Of a stretch of 14,096 nt of DNA, positions 6,218-14,035 are shown piece after piece. The DNA comes from Clostridia bacterium. Its GTDB lineage: Bacteria; Bacillota; Clostridia; Oscillospirales; CAG-272. A model generated the notes under the pieces. That model ran no database searches. It saw only the letters and a program-made list of their open reading frames with translations, and was not told where the DNA came from. Numbering within the stretch: position 1 is the stretch's first letter; the number at the start of each line of letters is the position of its first letter. The DNA lies in the NCBI GenBank assembly GCA_017518025.1, contig JAFWWR010000014.1, forward strand, positions 1-14,096, written 5' to 3'. Position numbers and translations under genes: made by a program.

Positions 6218-7201
6218 TTGAACGGAAACGAAAGAAACAGAGGACGGAAGCTTCCCGCGAGAACGAAAGACAAAGCGGTCGTCATTTCCGTGATCGTCGT
6301 CGTGATCCTCGCCGCTGCGGCGGTGGTCGCATTTTTCATCGGACACAACAATAAGACGGCAGTTCCGACGTCCGCAACCGCGGAAAACGCGACAGGTGAT
6401 CCCGTTGTGACAAACCCGCAGACCGGGACGTATACTGAACCTGTGACCGAAGATACCGTTACGGAGGACGACCATGTGGAAGAAAACACGTTACTCGGAC
6501 TTCTGAAGATCGCCCGGGAGCCTCTCGGCTCCACCATGTACGTCTGGGGAGGCGGCTGGAACGAAGAAGACACCGGCGCCGGAGAGGACGCCATGCGTAT
6601 CGGCGTGAGCCCCAGGTGGCGCGAGTATTTCCTGGAGCAGGACGAAAACTACGACTATGAGCAGACGGAGTATCAGATCCACGACGGCCTCGACTGTACC
6701 GGCTACGTGGGTTGGGTCGTGTATAACGTAATGGAAAAAGAGGACGGAGTCGGGACAGGGTACGTGTTCAAATCGACCGAGACCGCCGGGAAGTACGCCG
6801 AAATGGGGTTTGGCGTCTACACCCCTGCCGCTGAGATCACGAAGCATTACCCCGGAGACGTGATGTCAATGACGGGCCACGCCTGGATCGTCATCGGAGA
6901 GTGCGCCGACGGCAGTGTCGTTCTCATCAATTCCACTCCCCCCGGTGTTGTCATCAAGGGTACGCGCCTTGCGGACGGATCGTCCTCCGAGGCGGTGGAG
7001 CTTGCGGAACAGTACATGAGCCGCTACTGCCCGGAGTGGTACTCAAGATACCCCGATTGCTCCGCGTCTTACGACTATATACCGGAGTCGTCCTCCATGA
7101 GCTGGAACGGGGAGACGCTCTCCGACCCGGAAGGGATCCGGAACATGGACGCCGCGGGAGTCCTGCGGATGATGTTCTCCGAAGATACCCCTGAAACCTG
7201 A
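6218..7201 (+). CDS. Membrane-anchored NlpC/P60-like cysteine peptidase (TTG start)
   Basis: Probable cell-wall peptide hydrolase or related cysteine amidase, 327 residues. A basic N-terminal tail is followed by one membrane segment (about 20-42), then a Thr/Glu/Pro-rich linker (about 46-85) and the catalytic domain. Candidate catalytic residues are C160 in GLDCTGYVGW, H221 in GHAWIVIG and N238 in LINSTPPG, in the usual NlpC/P60 order. The YVWGGG motif (108-113), normally close to the cysteine, is separated from it by about 45 residues rich in acidic and aromatic side chains, an insertion I associate with a clostridial subgroup. The start is TTG 6218: CAGGAG (6205-6210) lies 7 nt before it and the next in-frame ATG would remove the membrane segment. 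It ends the operon, just before the terminator at 7209. The substrate is unknown. Confidence 0.82.
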   Translation: MNGNERNRGRKLPARTKDKAVVISVIVVVILAAAAVVAFFIGHNNKTAVPTSATAENATGDPVVTNPQTGTYTEPVTEDTVTEDDHVEENTLLGLLKIAREPLGSTMYVWGGGWNEEDTGAGEDAMRIGVSPRWREYFLEQDENYDYEQTEYQIHDGLDCTGYVGWVVYNVMEKEDGVGTGYVFKSTETAGKYAEMGFGVYTPAAEITKHYPGDVMSMTGHAWIVIGECADGSVVLINSTPPGVVIKGTRLADGSSSEAVELAEQYMSRYCPEWYSRYPDCSASYDYIPESSSMSWNGETLSDPEGIRNMDAAGVLRMMFSEDTPET

Positions 7202-7208
7202 ACTGAGA

Positions 7209-7241
7209 CAAAAGTCCCGGCAAACGGGACTTTTGCTGTTT
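7209..7241 (+). terminator. Intrinsic terminator of the queH-NlpC/P60 operon
   Basis: CAAAAGTCCCG (7209-7219), loop GCAAA, CGGGACTTTTG (7225-7235) make a perfect 11-bp stem. The T-run is partly inside the stem, so U-tail strength is moderate. A second small hairpin (TGCTG 7234-7238 with CAGCA 7244-7248) overlaps its end. Some readthrough into the next gene is plausible. Confidence 0.8.
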
Positions 7242-7269
7242 CACAGCACCGAAAGGAAGTTTTCATAAA

Positions 7270-10203
7270 ATGAGTTTTACGATCCCGGATACGTACGAAC
7301 TTGTAAAAAGCGAATTTATCGAAGACCTGGGCTTTGACGGATATATCCTCAGACATAAAATGAGCGGCGCCCGGGTGTGTCTTCTCCCCTGCGACGATAC
7401 GAACAAACTGTTCTGTATCGCCTTTGCCACGCCGCCCGAGGACAGCAAGGGAACGCCGCACATCATAGAACACACCGTTCTCTGCGGTTCGGAAAAATAT
7501 CCGTCCCGTGATCCCTTCATGCAGCTTGTGAAGGGTTCGCTCCACACGTTTATCAACGCCATGACGTACCCGGACAAAACGATGTATCCCGTCTCGTCCT
7601 GCAACGACGCCGACTTCAGGATCCTGACCGACGTTTACCTTGACGCCGTGTTCCGTCCGAACATCTACAGGCGCCCGGAGATATTCATGCAGGAGGGCTG
7701 GCACTACGAGACCGATGGCGGGGACTCGCCTCTCACCGTAAACGGAGTCGTTTACAGCGAGATGAAGGGTAAATCCTCCTCTCCCGACTCCAACGTGTTC
7801 GACGAGTTACTTTATACGATCTTTCCTGACAGCGTTTACGGCCGTTGCTCCGGCGGCGAGCCCGCGGATATCCTCTCGCTCAGCCGTGAAGAGTATCTCG
7901 ACTTTCACCGCAGGCACTACGATCCGTCGAACAGCTATATCATGTTCTACGGCGATATCGATCCCGAAGAGCGGCTTGACTATCTCGACAGAGAGTATCT
8001 CTCGACCGTCGCTGAAGGTGAAAAAACGTCATTTTTCATAGGACAACAGCCGAGATTCGGAAAAGGGAACGTCAGGATGAGACGCGTCGCTTATCCCGTC
8101 GGGACCGACGAGGACGACTCGTCGAAGACGTACCTCGCCTGGGGGTCGCTCACCTGCGACGCCTCCGACGAGACGGAATGCGCCGCATGGGAGATCCTCG
8201 GAGAGGTCCTGGTGAACGATCCGGCGGCTCCCGTAAAACGCGCGCTGACGGACGCCGGGATAGGGCAGGAGATCTACGGAGGATTCCTGAATCACATGAA
8301 AGAACCGGTGTTCTCCGTCATCGCGAAAAACACGGATGAAGACAGAACCGAAGAATTCCTTTCGATCATAAAAGAAACGTTCAGAGCAGTCCGCGACGGC
8401 GGGCTTAACCGCCGTGCCGTAAGGGCATTCATAGAGCGGAGCGAATTCAAATTCCGCGAGAACGCTTACGGTTCGTACCCCAGAGGGCTCGACCTGTTCA
8501 AGAATATGCTCCAGAGCTGGATCTATACAGAAGACGATCCTTTCCGTTATCTTCGGGTGCTTAAGATACTCGGCGAGCTGAAAGAACGGCTTGAGGAAGG
8601 ATATTTCGAATCACTGGCGGGCAAACTCATCGATACGGATCATGAATCCGTCACCGTTCTTGTCCCGGAAAAGGGACTCGCGGAAAAGGAGGACAAGGCG
8701 CTGGCGGACAAGCTCGAGGCGTTCCGGAGAGACCGGACCGACGACGAGCTTCGCCGTATCAAAGAGGATTTCGACAGTCTCAGATCATACCAGGAAGCGC
8801 CTGAGACCGACGAGGAGAAAAACTGCGTCCCGACTCTCCCGAGAGGGAGCATTTCTCCGGAACCGGAGCCGCTTTTCAATCGTGAAACGACCCTCTGCGG
8901 CGTACCCGCGGTAATACACGATATAAACACCAACGGTATCGTATATCTGCGCCTGCTGTTTGACATAACGGACGTCCCCGCCGAGGATCTGCCCATCGTG
9001 GATCTTCTTATAGAATCCATGGGCAAGGTGGATACGCTGCGGACGGCTTACGCCGATCTTGTGGACGACGTCCGGCTCACCGCGGGCGGACTCGACTTCG
9101 ACACCGCGTTGTTCAGGAAGAAAAACTCGCGTGATGAGTTCACCGCGTATCTCTCCGTTTCTCTCCGTGTCCTCGGTGAGAAGACAGCTCACGCAATCGA
9201 CCTGCTGAAGGAGATAATATCGGAATCGTCCTTTTCCGATCCTGCGCGGGTACGGGAGATCTTCGACGAAATGATGTCCGCCAAGTCAAGAGATATCCTT
9301 TACAGCGGTCATGAGTTCGCCTCTGACAGATGTCTTGCGTATATCGATCCGTATTCCGCGTTCAACGACTCTCTCGACGGGCTTGGAAGCTATTTCCGGC
9401 AGACGGCCATGTTAAAGGAATTCGAAGAAGGACCGGAGCCGCTGCTCCGGGATCTGGAACGTCTGAGGTGCGAGATATTCTCCCGCAGCCGTCTGACCGT
9501 CAGTCTCGCCGCGGAAAGCGGCGATCTCCCCGCTGTGGAGCGCGGTATCGGATCTCTTGTAAAATCACTTCCGGAGGGGAGCAGGCGTTCTCACGACTCC
9601 GTTATCAATCCTCTCGGGCTCCTTAACGAGGCGTTTTCATCGGCGTCCCAGGTGCAGTACGTCGCCGCGGCGTCCTGTCTCCCCGATCAGACGCGCCTCC
9701 CCGATCCCGGAATGGCGCTTATCGACTTTGCGGTCAGCGGGGAAGTCCTTTATCCCGAGGTGCGACTCAAGGGCGGCGCCTACGGATGCAGCTGCACGAT
9801 AAATTCCTCCACGGGCCTCGTCCTTTTCAGGTCCTACCGCGATCCGAATCTTTCGTCCACTCTGGACGTCTACCGCAGCGCCGGTGAACTGCTCAAATCG
9901 CTGAAGATCGACGACGAAAAGCTGTGGCAGCTCATAATCGGCACCTATTCGCGTATTCTGAGACCGTTATCACCGTTTCAGAAGATGTACCGGTCCTTCT
10001 ACGCGTACGCCACCGGGAAGACGTTAGACGAGATCAGAGAGGACAGAAAGAAGATCCTCGGGATGACGGTCCGCGACGTTGAAGAGCGCGCCGATCTGCT
10101 GTCCCGGGCAATGGAAAACTGCGGTTTTTGCGTAATCGGAGGCGAGGGCGCGATCGATAAAGACCGCGCAATGTTCGGAAGCGTAAAAAAGGTTTTTGAA
10201 TAA
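7270..10203 (+). CDS. M16C-family zinc metallopeptidase (presequence-protease-like)
   Basis: A 977-residue inverzincin of the PreP/Cym1 group, single-chain clamshell peptidases that degrade short unstructured peptides. The inverted zinc motif H64-x2-E67-H68 stands in GTPHIIEHTVLCGSEKYPSRDPF, and the third zinc ligand is E164 in NGVVYSEMKG. The spacing from H68 to E164 equals that in plant PreP (from memory, H81 to E177). The stretch KGSLHTFINAMTYPDKTMYPV is also typical. Length fits two M16 pairs joined by a linker around 480-540, where DKALADKLEAF and similar runs suggest helical hinge structure. No signal peptide is seen, so it is probably cytosolic. The ribosome site AAAGGA (7252-7257) is 12 nt from ATG, rather far. 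I see no convincing promoter in the 68-nt gap after the terminator. The deacetylase gene follows by 22 nt. Confidence 0.94.
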   Translation: MSFTIPDTYELVKSEFIEDLGFDGYILRHKMSGARVCLLPCDDTNKLFCIAFATPPEDSKGTPHIIEHTVLCGSEKYPSRDPFMQLVKGSLHTFINAMTYPDKTMYPVSSCNDADFRILTDVYLDAVFRPNIYRRPEIFMQEGWHYETDGGDSPLTVNGVVYSEMKGKSSSPDSNVFDELLYTIFPDSVYGRCSGGEPADILSLSREEYLDFHRRHYDPSNSYIMFYGDIDPEERLDYLDREYLSTVAEGEKTSFFIGQQPRFGKGNVRMRRVAYPVGTDEDDSSKTYLAWGSLTCDASDETECAAWEILGEVLVNDPAAPVKRALTDAGIGQEIYGGFLNHMKEPVFSVIAKNTDEDRTEEFLSIIKETFRAVRDGGLNRRAVRAFIERSEFKFRENAYGSYPRGLDLFKNMLQSWIYTEDDPFRYLRVLKILGELKERLEEGYFESLAGKLIDTDHESVTVLVPEKGLAEKEDKALADKLEAFRRDRTDDELRRIKEDFDSLRSYQEAPETDEEKNCVPTLPRGSISPEPEPLFNRETTLCGVPAVIHDINTNGIVYLRLLFDITDVPAEDLPIVDLLIESMGKVDTLRTAYADLVDDVRLTAGGLDFDTALFRKKNSRDEFTAYLSVSLRVLGEKTAHAIDLLKEIISESSFSDPARVREIFDEMMSAKSRDILYSGHEFASDRCLAYIDPYSAFNDSLDGLGSYFRQTAMLKEFEEGPEPLLRDLERLRCEIFSRSRLTVSLAAESGDLPAVERGIGSLVKSLPEGSRRSHDSVINPLGLLNEAFSSASQVQYVAAASCLPDQTRLPDPGMALIDFAVSGEVLYPEVRLKGGAYGCSCTINSSTGLVLFRSYRDPNLSSTLDVYRSAGELLKSLKIDDEKLWQLIIGTYSRILRPLSPFQKMYRSFYAYATGKTLDEIREDRKKILGMTVRDVEERADLLSRAMENCGFCVIGGEGAIDKDRAMFGSVKKVFE

Positions 10204-10213
10204 TTAGCGGAAC

Positions 10214-10220
10214 AAGGTGA
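10214..10220 (+). promoter_or_regulatory. Ribosome site that decides the start of the deacetylase lipoprotein
   Basis: AAGGTGA lies 5 nt before GTG 10226. An earlier in-frame GTG at 10217 is part of this site itself and has nothing upstream, so 10226 is preferred; the protein then begins MKKVLIV, a normal lipoprotein leader. Confidence 0.72.
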
Positions 10221-10225
10221 TTATT

Positions 10226-11143
10226 GTGAAAAAAGTACTTATAGTTTTTGTGATCGTTTCCACGATCCTGGCTCTCGCCGGGTGCTCTTCTTACAACGAT
10301 GGATGGAGACCCGTCTCTGATGAAACGGAAGGTACCGGTACGCCGGATACCGTGATCGACGATCCGGTGACTGACCCTCCCGCAACGGAATACGACCCTC
10401 CCGAGACGGAGACGGAACCGGCGACTCAGCCTCCCGCAACGGCCGCAACGGAAGCGCAGACTGAGCCCGATACCACCTCCTTCGTCCCCGACGGCACTGT
10501 ATTCAGACCTAAAGCCATGATGTATCATCTCATCATGGAAGAACCGTATAACGACTACGGAGCGCTGTTCGTCCGGCCGTCGTCTTTCGAGGCGCAGCTT
10601 GCCGCCCTGAAGGAGGCGGGATATGAATTCCTCTTCGCGGATGAGTGGCGCGAGACGGACCGCCCGTCCGTTATCCTCACGTTCGACGACGGATATGAGG
10701 ACAACTACACGAATATGTTCCCGATCCTCCGAAAATACGGCGGCAGGGCGACGGTATTTCTCATTTCTGACATGGTGGGGGACCCGGGCTATCTGAACGA
10801 GGACCAGATCAGGGAGATGGCGTCATCCGGGCTAGTTTCGTTCCAGTGTCATACGGCGAGTCACGTGGATCTGTCCTACCAGACCGAAGAAGTGCTGCGC
10901 GATCAGTTCTCACGCTCATGCTCTTATATCGAATCGCTCACCGGCAAGCCTGTCCGTGCGCTCGCATACCCAGGCGGTTCGTATAACGATCTCGTGCTGA
11001 GCGTCGTTCCCGATTATTTCGACTTCTGCTACACTACAAAATCCCCCTACAGCGTGACCGAATACGGGAATTACACCGTTCCGAGGTATTATATTGCCCG
11101 GGAAATGACGATAGATTCCTTCGGCTCCATAATAGAATACTGA
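10226..11143 (+). CDS. Polysaccharide deacetylase lipoprotein (NodB domain, carbohydrate esterase 4)
   Basis: Surface lipoprotein of 305 residues that probably removes acetyl groups from a cell-wall or capsular sugar polymer. A short leader ends in the lipobox ALAGC, followed by a Thr/Pro/Glu-rich linker (about residues 30-90) with repeated PPATE-like units. The NodB domain follows: FDDGY with D154 and D155, H209-x3-H213 in CHTASH, and AYPGGSYND in the next catalytic loop. The metal-binding Asp-His-His set is complete, so it should be active. The start is GTG. It is 22 nt behind the M16C gene and probably cotranscribed with it, although one product is cytosolic and the other exported. It ends 6 nt before a GC-rich hairpin. 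The target polymer cannot be told from the sequence. Confidence 0.93.
   Translation: MKKVLIVFVIVSTILALAGCSSYNDGWRPVSDETEGTGTPDTVIDDPVTDPPATEYDPPETETEPATQPPATAATEAQTEPDTTSFVPDGTVFRPKAMMYHLIMEEPYNDYGALFVRPSSFEAQLAALKEAGYEFLFADEWRETDRPSVILTFDDGYEDNYTNMFPILRKYGGRATVFLISDMVGDPGYLNEDQIREMASSGLVSFQCHTASHVDLSYQTEEVLRDQFSRSCSYIESLTGKPVRALAYPGGSYNDLVLSVVPDYFDFCYTTKSPYSVTEYGNYTVPRYYIAREMTIDSFGSIIEY
10370..10445 (+). repeat. Short imperfect repeats encoding a PPATE-type linker
   Basis: The unit CCTCCCGCAACGG occurs twice (about 10377-10389 and 10430-10442) with a related CCTCCCGAGACGG between. They encode Pro-Pro-Ala-Thr/Glu-Thr runs in the linker between the lipid anchor and the catalytic domain of the deacetylase, as expected for a flexible wall-spanning stalk. 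Confidence 0.6.
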
Positions 11144-11149
11144 ACAAGC

Positions 11150-11178
11150 GCCCGGCGGGTCCGAACGACCCGCCGGGC
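11150..11178. terminator. Bidirectional hairpin between convergent genes
   Basis: GCCCGGCGGGTC (11150-11161) and GACCCGCCGGGC (11167-11178) form a perfect 12-bp GC-rich stem with a 5-nt loop. It lies between the end of the deacetylase gene (+) and the end of the cysteine desulfurase gene (-), 6 nt from each. T-tracts are weak on both sides (ATATCTTTATCT on +), but the stem is very stable and the position argues for a shared terminator. Confidence 0.82.
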
Positions 11179-11184
11179 ATATCT

Positions 11185-12318
11185 TTATCTCAGTTTTATA
11201 ACCGCTTCCCTCACCGCTCGTATTATTTGATCCGCATCTTCGTCTGTATTTGTCTCGTCGAGGGTGATCCTCAGGGACCCCAGCGCCTCGTCGACCGATC
11301 TGCCGATCGCCGTCAGAACGTAGCTCGGTTCCGTTGAGACCGAGTTGCACGCCGACCCAGTGGAAACCTTTATTCCCTTCAAATCGAGCAGGATCGCAAG
11401 GGACTCTCCGCTGATCCCCGGGAACGATACGTTTACGTTTCCGGGGAGTCTTTTTTGCCTGCTGCCGTTGAGGATCGTCCCGGGTATTTCAAGAAGGCCG
11501 TCGATGAGTTTTTCCCGCAGGGAAGTGACGTAACGGAAGTTTTCGTCCATTGTATCACACGCTTCTTCAAGCGCGGCCGCCGCGCCGACGACTGCGGGAA
11601 CGTTTTCCGTTCCTGCTCTCGCTCCGCGCTCCTGCGGTCCGCCGAAAATGATCTCCGAGACAGGCGCCTCACGCCTTGCGAAAAGGATCCCGGCTCCCTT
11701 CGGCCCGTGGAATTTGTGAGCCGAGGCGGATATGTAGTCCGCGCCGATATCCCCGGCGTTGACGGGCACGTGGCCCGTTGCCTGCACCGCGTCTGTGTGG
11801 AACAGTACGCCCCTTTCCCGACATATCCTCCCGATCTCGCGGACCGGCTGGAAAGTTCCGATCTCGTTGTTGGCGAACATGACGGAGACCAGGGCTGTGT
11901 CGTCCCTTATTGCGTCGCGTACGGAATCGGGATCGACGGTCCCGTCCGTCCCGACCGGGAGTACGGTTATCTCAAACCCTGATCTGCCTAGCCGCTCCAT
12001 CGTGTTCAGCACTGCGTGATGTTCGATCGACGTTGTTATGATATGTCTCTTCCCGTGTTCCGCGCCGTATTCGGCGGCAGACGTGATCGCCTGCGTTATG
12101 CTCTCGCTTCCGCCGGAGTTGAAGTATATCTCATCCTCGCGTGCGCCGAGACGGCAGGCGACGGTCCGCCTCGCGCGGGAGATCGCGTCCGCAGCTTTGA
12201 TCCCGAAGGAATGGATGCTCGACGGATTTCCGAAATCATCTTTCAGAAAGGGAAGCATGGCGTCGAGCGCCGCACTGCTCAGCCGGGTCGTCGCGCCGTT
12301 GTCGGCGTATATCTCCAT
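11185..12318 (-). CDS. Cysteine desulfurase, IscS/NifS family
   Basis: PLP enzyme that takes sulfur from cysteine as a persulfide, for iron-sulfur clusters or tRNA thiolation. The 377-residue protein begins MEIYADNGATT and shows GNPSSIHSFG, NSGGSESI, the PLP Asp/Gln region HTDAVQATGH, the PLP lysine K202 in SAHKFHGPKG, GGPQERGARAGTEN and the persulfide cysteine C324 in STGSACNS; spacing is very close to E. coli IscS. The reading GTG 12327 would add three residues, but that GTG overlaps the ribosome site AAGGAGG (12327-12333). ATG 12318, 8 nt from the site, is therefore chosen. It is transcribed alone from the promoter at 12353-12381, with no iscU, sufU or thiI next to it here, so its sulfur acceptor is not evident. 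Subtype (IscS, NifS or a tRNA-thiolation enzyme) is left open. Confidence 0.95.
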   Translation of the reverse strand: MEIYADNGATTRLSSAALDAMLPFLKDDFGNPSSIHSFGIKAADAISRARRTVACRLGAREDEIYFNSGGSESITQAITSAAEYGAEHGKRHIITTSIEHHAVLNTMERLGRSGFEITVLPVGTDGTVDPDSVRDAIRDDTALVSVMFANNEIGTFQPVREIGRICRERGVLFHTDAVQATGHVPVNAGDIGADYISASAHKFHGPKGAGILFARREAPVSEIIFGGPQERGARAGTENVPAVVGAAAALEEACDTMDENFRYVTSLREKLIDGLLEIPGTILNGSRQKRLPGNVNVSFPGISGESLAILLDLKGIKVSTGSACNSVSTEPSYVLTAIGRSVDEALGSLRITLDETNTDEDADQIIRAVREAVIKLR

Positions 12319-12326
12319 CCGCCGCA

Positions 12327-12333
12327 CCTCCTT
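12327..12333 (-). promoter_or_regulatory. Ribosome site that decides the start of the cysteine desulfurase
   Basis: On the minus strand AAGGAGG lies 8 nt before ATG 12318. The nominal longer start, GTG 12327, begins inside the site. Confidence 0.85.
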
Positions 12334-12352
12334 CCAATCATTTTACTCTATT

Positions 12353-12381
12353 ATTTTACTACCAAATCGCCGACAGTTCAA
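12353..12381 (-). promoter_or_regulatory. Promoter of the cysteine desulfurase gene
   Basis: On the minus strand, TTGAAC (12376-12381), a 17-nt spacer and TAAAAT (12353-12358) make a plausible sigma-A promoter. Transcription would start near 12346, giving a leader of about 28 nt. A second TAAAAT (12340-12345) lacks a matching -35 box. Confidence 0.58.
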
Positions 12382-12524
12382 TAGCCCCGACAAAATAACT
12401 ACTCCTTCGTCGCGATGACAAAAAGAGAGATTTGTTTTTACAAAAAACGTATATTCATTCATATTCAAAATAATAACAAAATGTGAATTATCATAGAATT
12501 TACCGTGAAAATTTGATTTTTTAC
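12382..12524. other. AT-rich divergent spacer between the two promoters
   Basis: No gene is seen. The left part (about 12401-12430) contains a near-palindrome TCGTCGCGATGA (12407-12418), GC-richer than its surroundings. The rest is AT-rich with several TGAA/TTCA steps around 12451-12510 and T-runs just upstream of the citrate synthase -35 box, which could act as an UP element. Confidence 0.5.
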
Positions 12525-12553
12525 TTGACTTCCAAATGAATATTTAGTAAAAT
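12525..12553 (+). promoter_or_regulatory. Promoter of the citrate synthase gene
   Basis: TTGACT (12525-12530), a 17-nt spacer and TAAAAT (12548-12553) fit a sigma-A promoter, with AT-rich DNA upstream. The start near 12560 gives a short leader before AGGAGG (12574-12579) and ATG 12587. Confidence 0.78.
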
Positions 12554-12556
12554 ATT
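12539..12556. promoter_or_regulatory. Inverted repeat over the citrate synthase -10 box (possible operator)
   Basis: AATATTT (12539-12545), AGTA, AAATATT (12550-12556) is a perfect 7-bp inverted repeat that includes the -10 box. A repressor bound here would block the promoter. AT-rich sequence makes such repeats fairly likely by chance, so this is a candidate only. Confidence 0.35.
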
Positions 12557-12586
12557 TTTAATACTCTTTCAAAAGGAGGGAAGACA

Positions 12587-13963
12587 ATGGCTTCAAACAA
12601 AACCGAGAGGAACTTCTCCGAGGTGACCGACGAGATCAGAGCGCTCTGTGAAATGACTGAGCGGAATTCACAGATCGACCCCGAACTTTTTACCGAGCTT
12701 CAGGTGAAAAAAGGGCTTCGTGACATCGACGGAAACGGCGTACTTGCCGGGCTTACCAACGTGTCCGAGATCCGTGCGAGGGAAATCGTCGACGGAGTCG
12801 CAGTCCCCTGCGACGGCAAGCTTTACTATCGCGGGATCGACGTCGGGGATCTGACCGCCGCCTGCGTCAGGGAAAAGCGGCACGGCTTTGAAGAGACCGT
12901 CTATCTTCTCCTCTTCGGTGAACTTCCGACACGGGAACGGCTGGATTCGTTCAAGGAGCTGCTCGCGGGGTACAGACAGCTTCCCCCATCGTTCGTCCGC
13001 GACGTGATCCTCAAAGCGCCAAGCGGCGACATGATGAACGCTCTGTCGCGGTCCGTTCTGACTCTGTATTCCTACGACGAGGCGGCTGACGATATCTCGC
13101 TGCCGAACGTGCTGAGACAGTGCCTCCAGCTCATTGCCGTGTTCCCGATGCTGTCGGTCTACGGATACCACGCGTATCAGTATTACTATAACGGGAAAAG
13201 TCTTTACATCCACAGGCCTGTGCCGGAGCTTTCCACGTCCGAGAACATTCTGCAAATTCTACGCCCGGACGGGAACTTCACGCGACTTGAGGCGGACGTC
13301 CTCGATCTGGCGCTGATCCTGCACGCCGAGCACGGCGGAGGGAATAACTCAACGTTCACAACTCGCGTCGTTTCTTCGTCCGGTACGGATACGTATTCTG
13401 CCATCTCAGCGGCTCTCGGTTCGCTTAAGGGACCGAAACACGGCGGCGCCAACGTCAAGGTCGTTCAGATGTTTCACGATATGAAAAAGAAAGTAAGGGA
13501 TTGGGAGGACGAGGACGAGATAGCGTCTTACCTCAGAAAACTGCTCAATAAGGAGGCCTTCGACGGAGCGGGACTCATCTACGGCGTAGGCCACGCGGTC
13601 TATTCGACCTCCGACCCCCGCGCCATGATCATGAAGGGATTTGCCGAAAAACTGGCCGCGGAAAAGGGAAGAGAGGACGAATACGGCCTCTACACCGCCG
13701 TTGAGCGTATCGCGCCTCAGATCATCAACGAACAGAGGAAGATCTACAAGGGCGTTTCCGTCAATGTGGATTTCTACAGCGGATTCGCTTACGATATGCT
13801 GAATCTTCCGGAGGAACTTTATACGCCCATCTTCGCCGTGGCGAGAGTGGCCGGATGGAGCGCCCACCGTCTCGAAGAGCTCGTCAGCGCGGGGAAGATC
13901 ATTCGTCCCGCTTATAAGGAGATCGTTGCCCGGAGAGAATACGTCCCCCTGGACGAAAGATAG
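12587..13963 (+). CDS. gltA: Citrate synthase
   Basis: Condenses oxaloacetate with acetyl-CoA to citrate; in anaerobes it often feeds glutamate synthesis rather than a full cycle. The 458-residue protein has the family residues in order: LHAEHGGGNNSTF (H246, H249), KGPKHGGAN with H285, GVGHAVY with H336 and NVDFYSG with D395; the last three correspond to E. coli H264, H305 and D362. Arg-containing loops such as YSTSDPRA are also present. A longer N-terminus (about 40 residues before GLRDIDGNGVLAGLTNVS) is usual in clostridial forms. A 2-methylcitrate synthase cannot be excluded, but no propionate genes are near. AGGAGG at 12574-12579, 7 nt before ATG, is strong. It is transcribed from its own promoter, and its normal terminator appears disrupted (see 13970-13980). 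Confidence 0.93.
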   Translation: MASNKTERNFSEVTDEIRALCEMTERNSQIDPELFTELQVKKGLRDIDGNGVLAGLTNVSEIRAREIVDGVAVPCDGKLYYRGIDVGDLTAACVREKRHGFEETVYLLLFGELPTRERLDSFKELLAGYRQLPPSFVRDVILKAPSGDMMNALSRSVLTLYSYDEAADDISLPNVLRQCLQLIAVFPMLSVYGYHAYQYYYNGKSLYIHRPVPELSTSENILQILRPDGNFTRLEADVLDLALILHAEHGGGNNSTFTTRVVSSSGTDTYSAISAALGSLKGPKHGGANVKVVQMFHDMKKKVRDWEDEDEIASYLRKLLNKEAFDGAGLIYGVGHAVYSTSDPRAMIMKGFAEKLAAEKGREDEYGLYTAVERIAPQIINEQRKIYKGVSVNVDFYSGFAYDMLNLPEELYTPIFAVARVAGWSAHRLEELVSAGKIIRPAYKEIVARREYVPLDER

Positions 13964-13969
13964 AGAAAA

Positions 13970-13980
13970 GCCGCCCGCCG
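13970..13980 (+). other. Unpaired GC-rich arm after citrate synthase, perhaps half a terminator
   Basis: GAAAA is followed by GCCGCCCGCCG (13970-13980), 6 nt after the stop codon. This is how the left arm of an intrinsic terminator looks in this genome (compare 11150), but no complementary GGGCGGC plus T-run follows within the window. Either the arm is coincidental or the right half lies beyond an inserted element. Confidence 0.4.
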
Positions 13981-13989
13981 TGAAGTGAT

Positions 13990-14031
13990 AAAATGATGGT
14001 AGACACAAAAAAGCGTCTGCCATCATTTTTT
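13990..14031. terminator. Long hairpin with T-run downstream of citrate synthase
   Basis: Bases 13990-14004 (AAAATGATGGTAGAC) pair with 14015-14029 (GTCTGCCATCATTTT): 15 bp with one G-T pair and a 10-nt A-rich loop. Six T's (14026-14031) end the right arm. It can terminate citrate synthase transcription. It can equally be the end of an insertion sequence, where such hairpins stop transcription entering from outside. Confidence 0.72.
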
Positions 14032-14035
14032 GATG

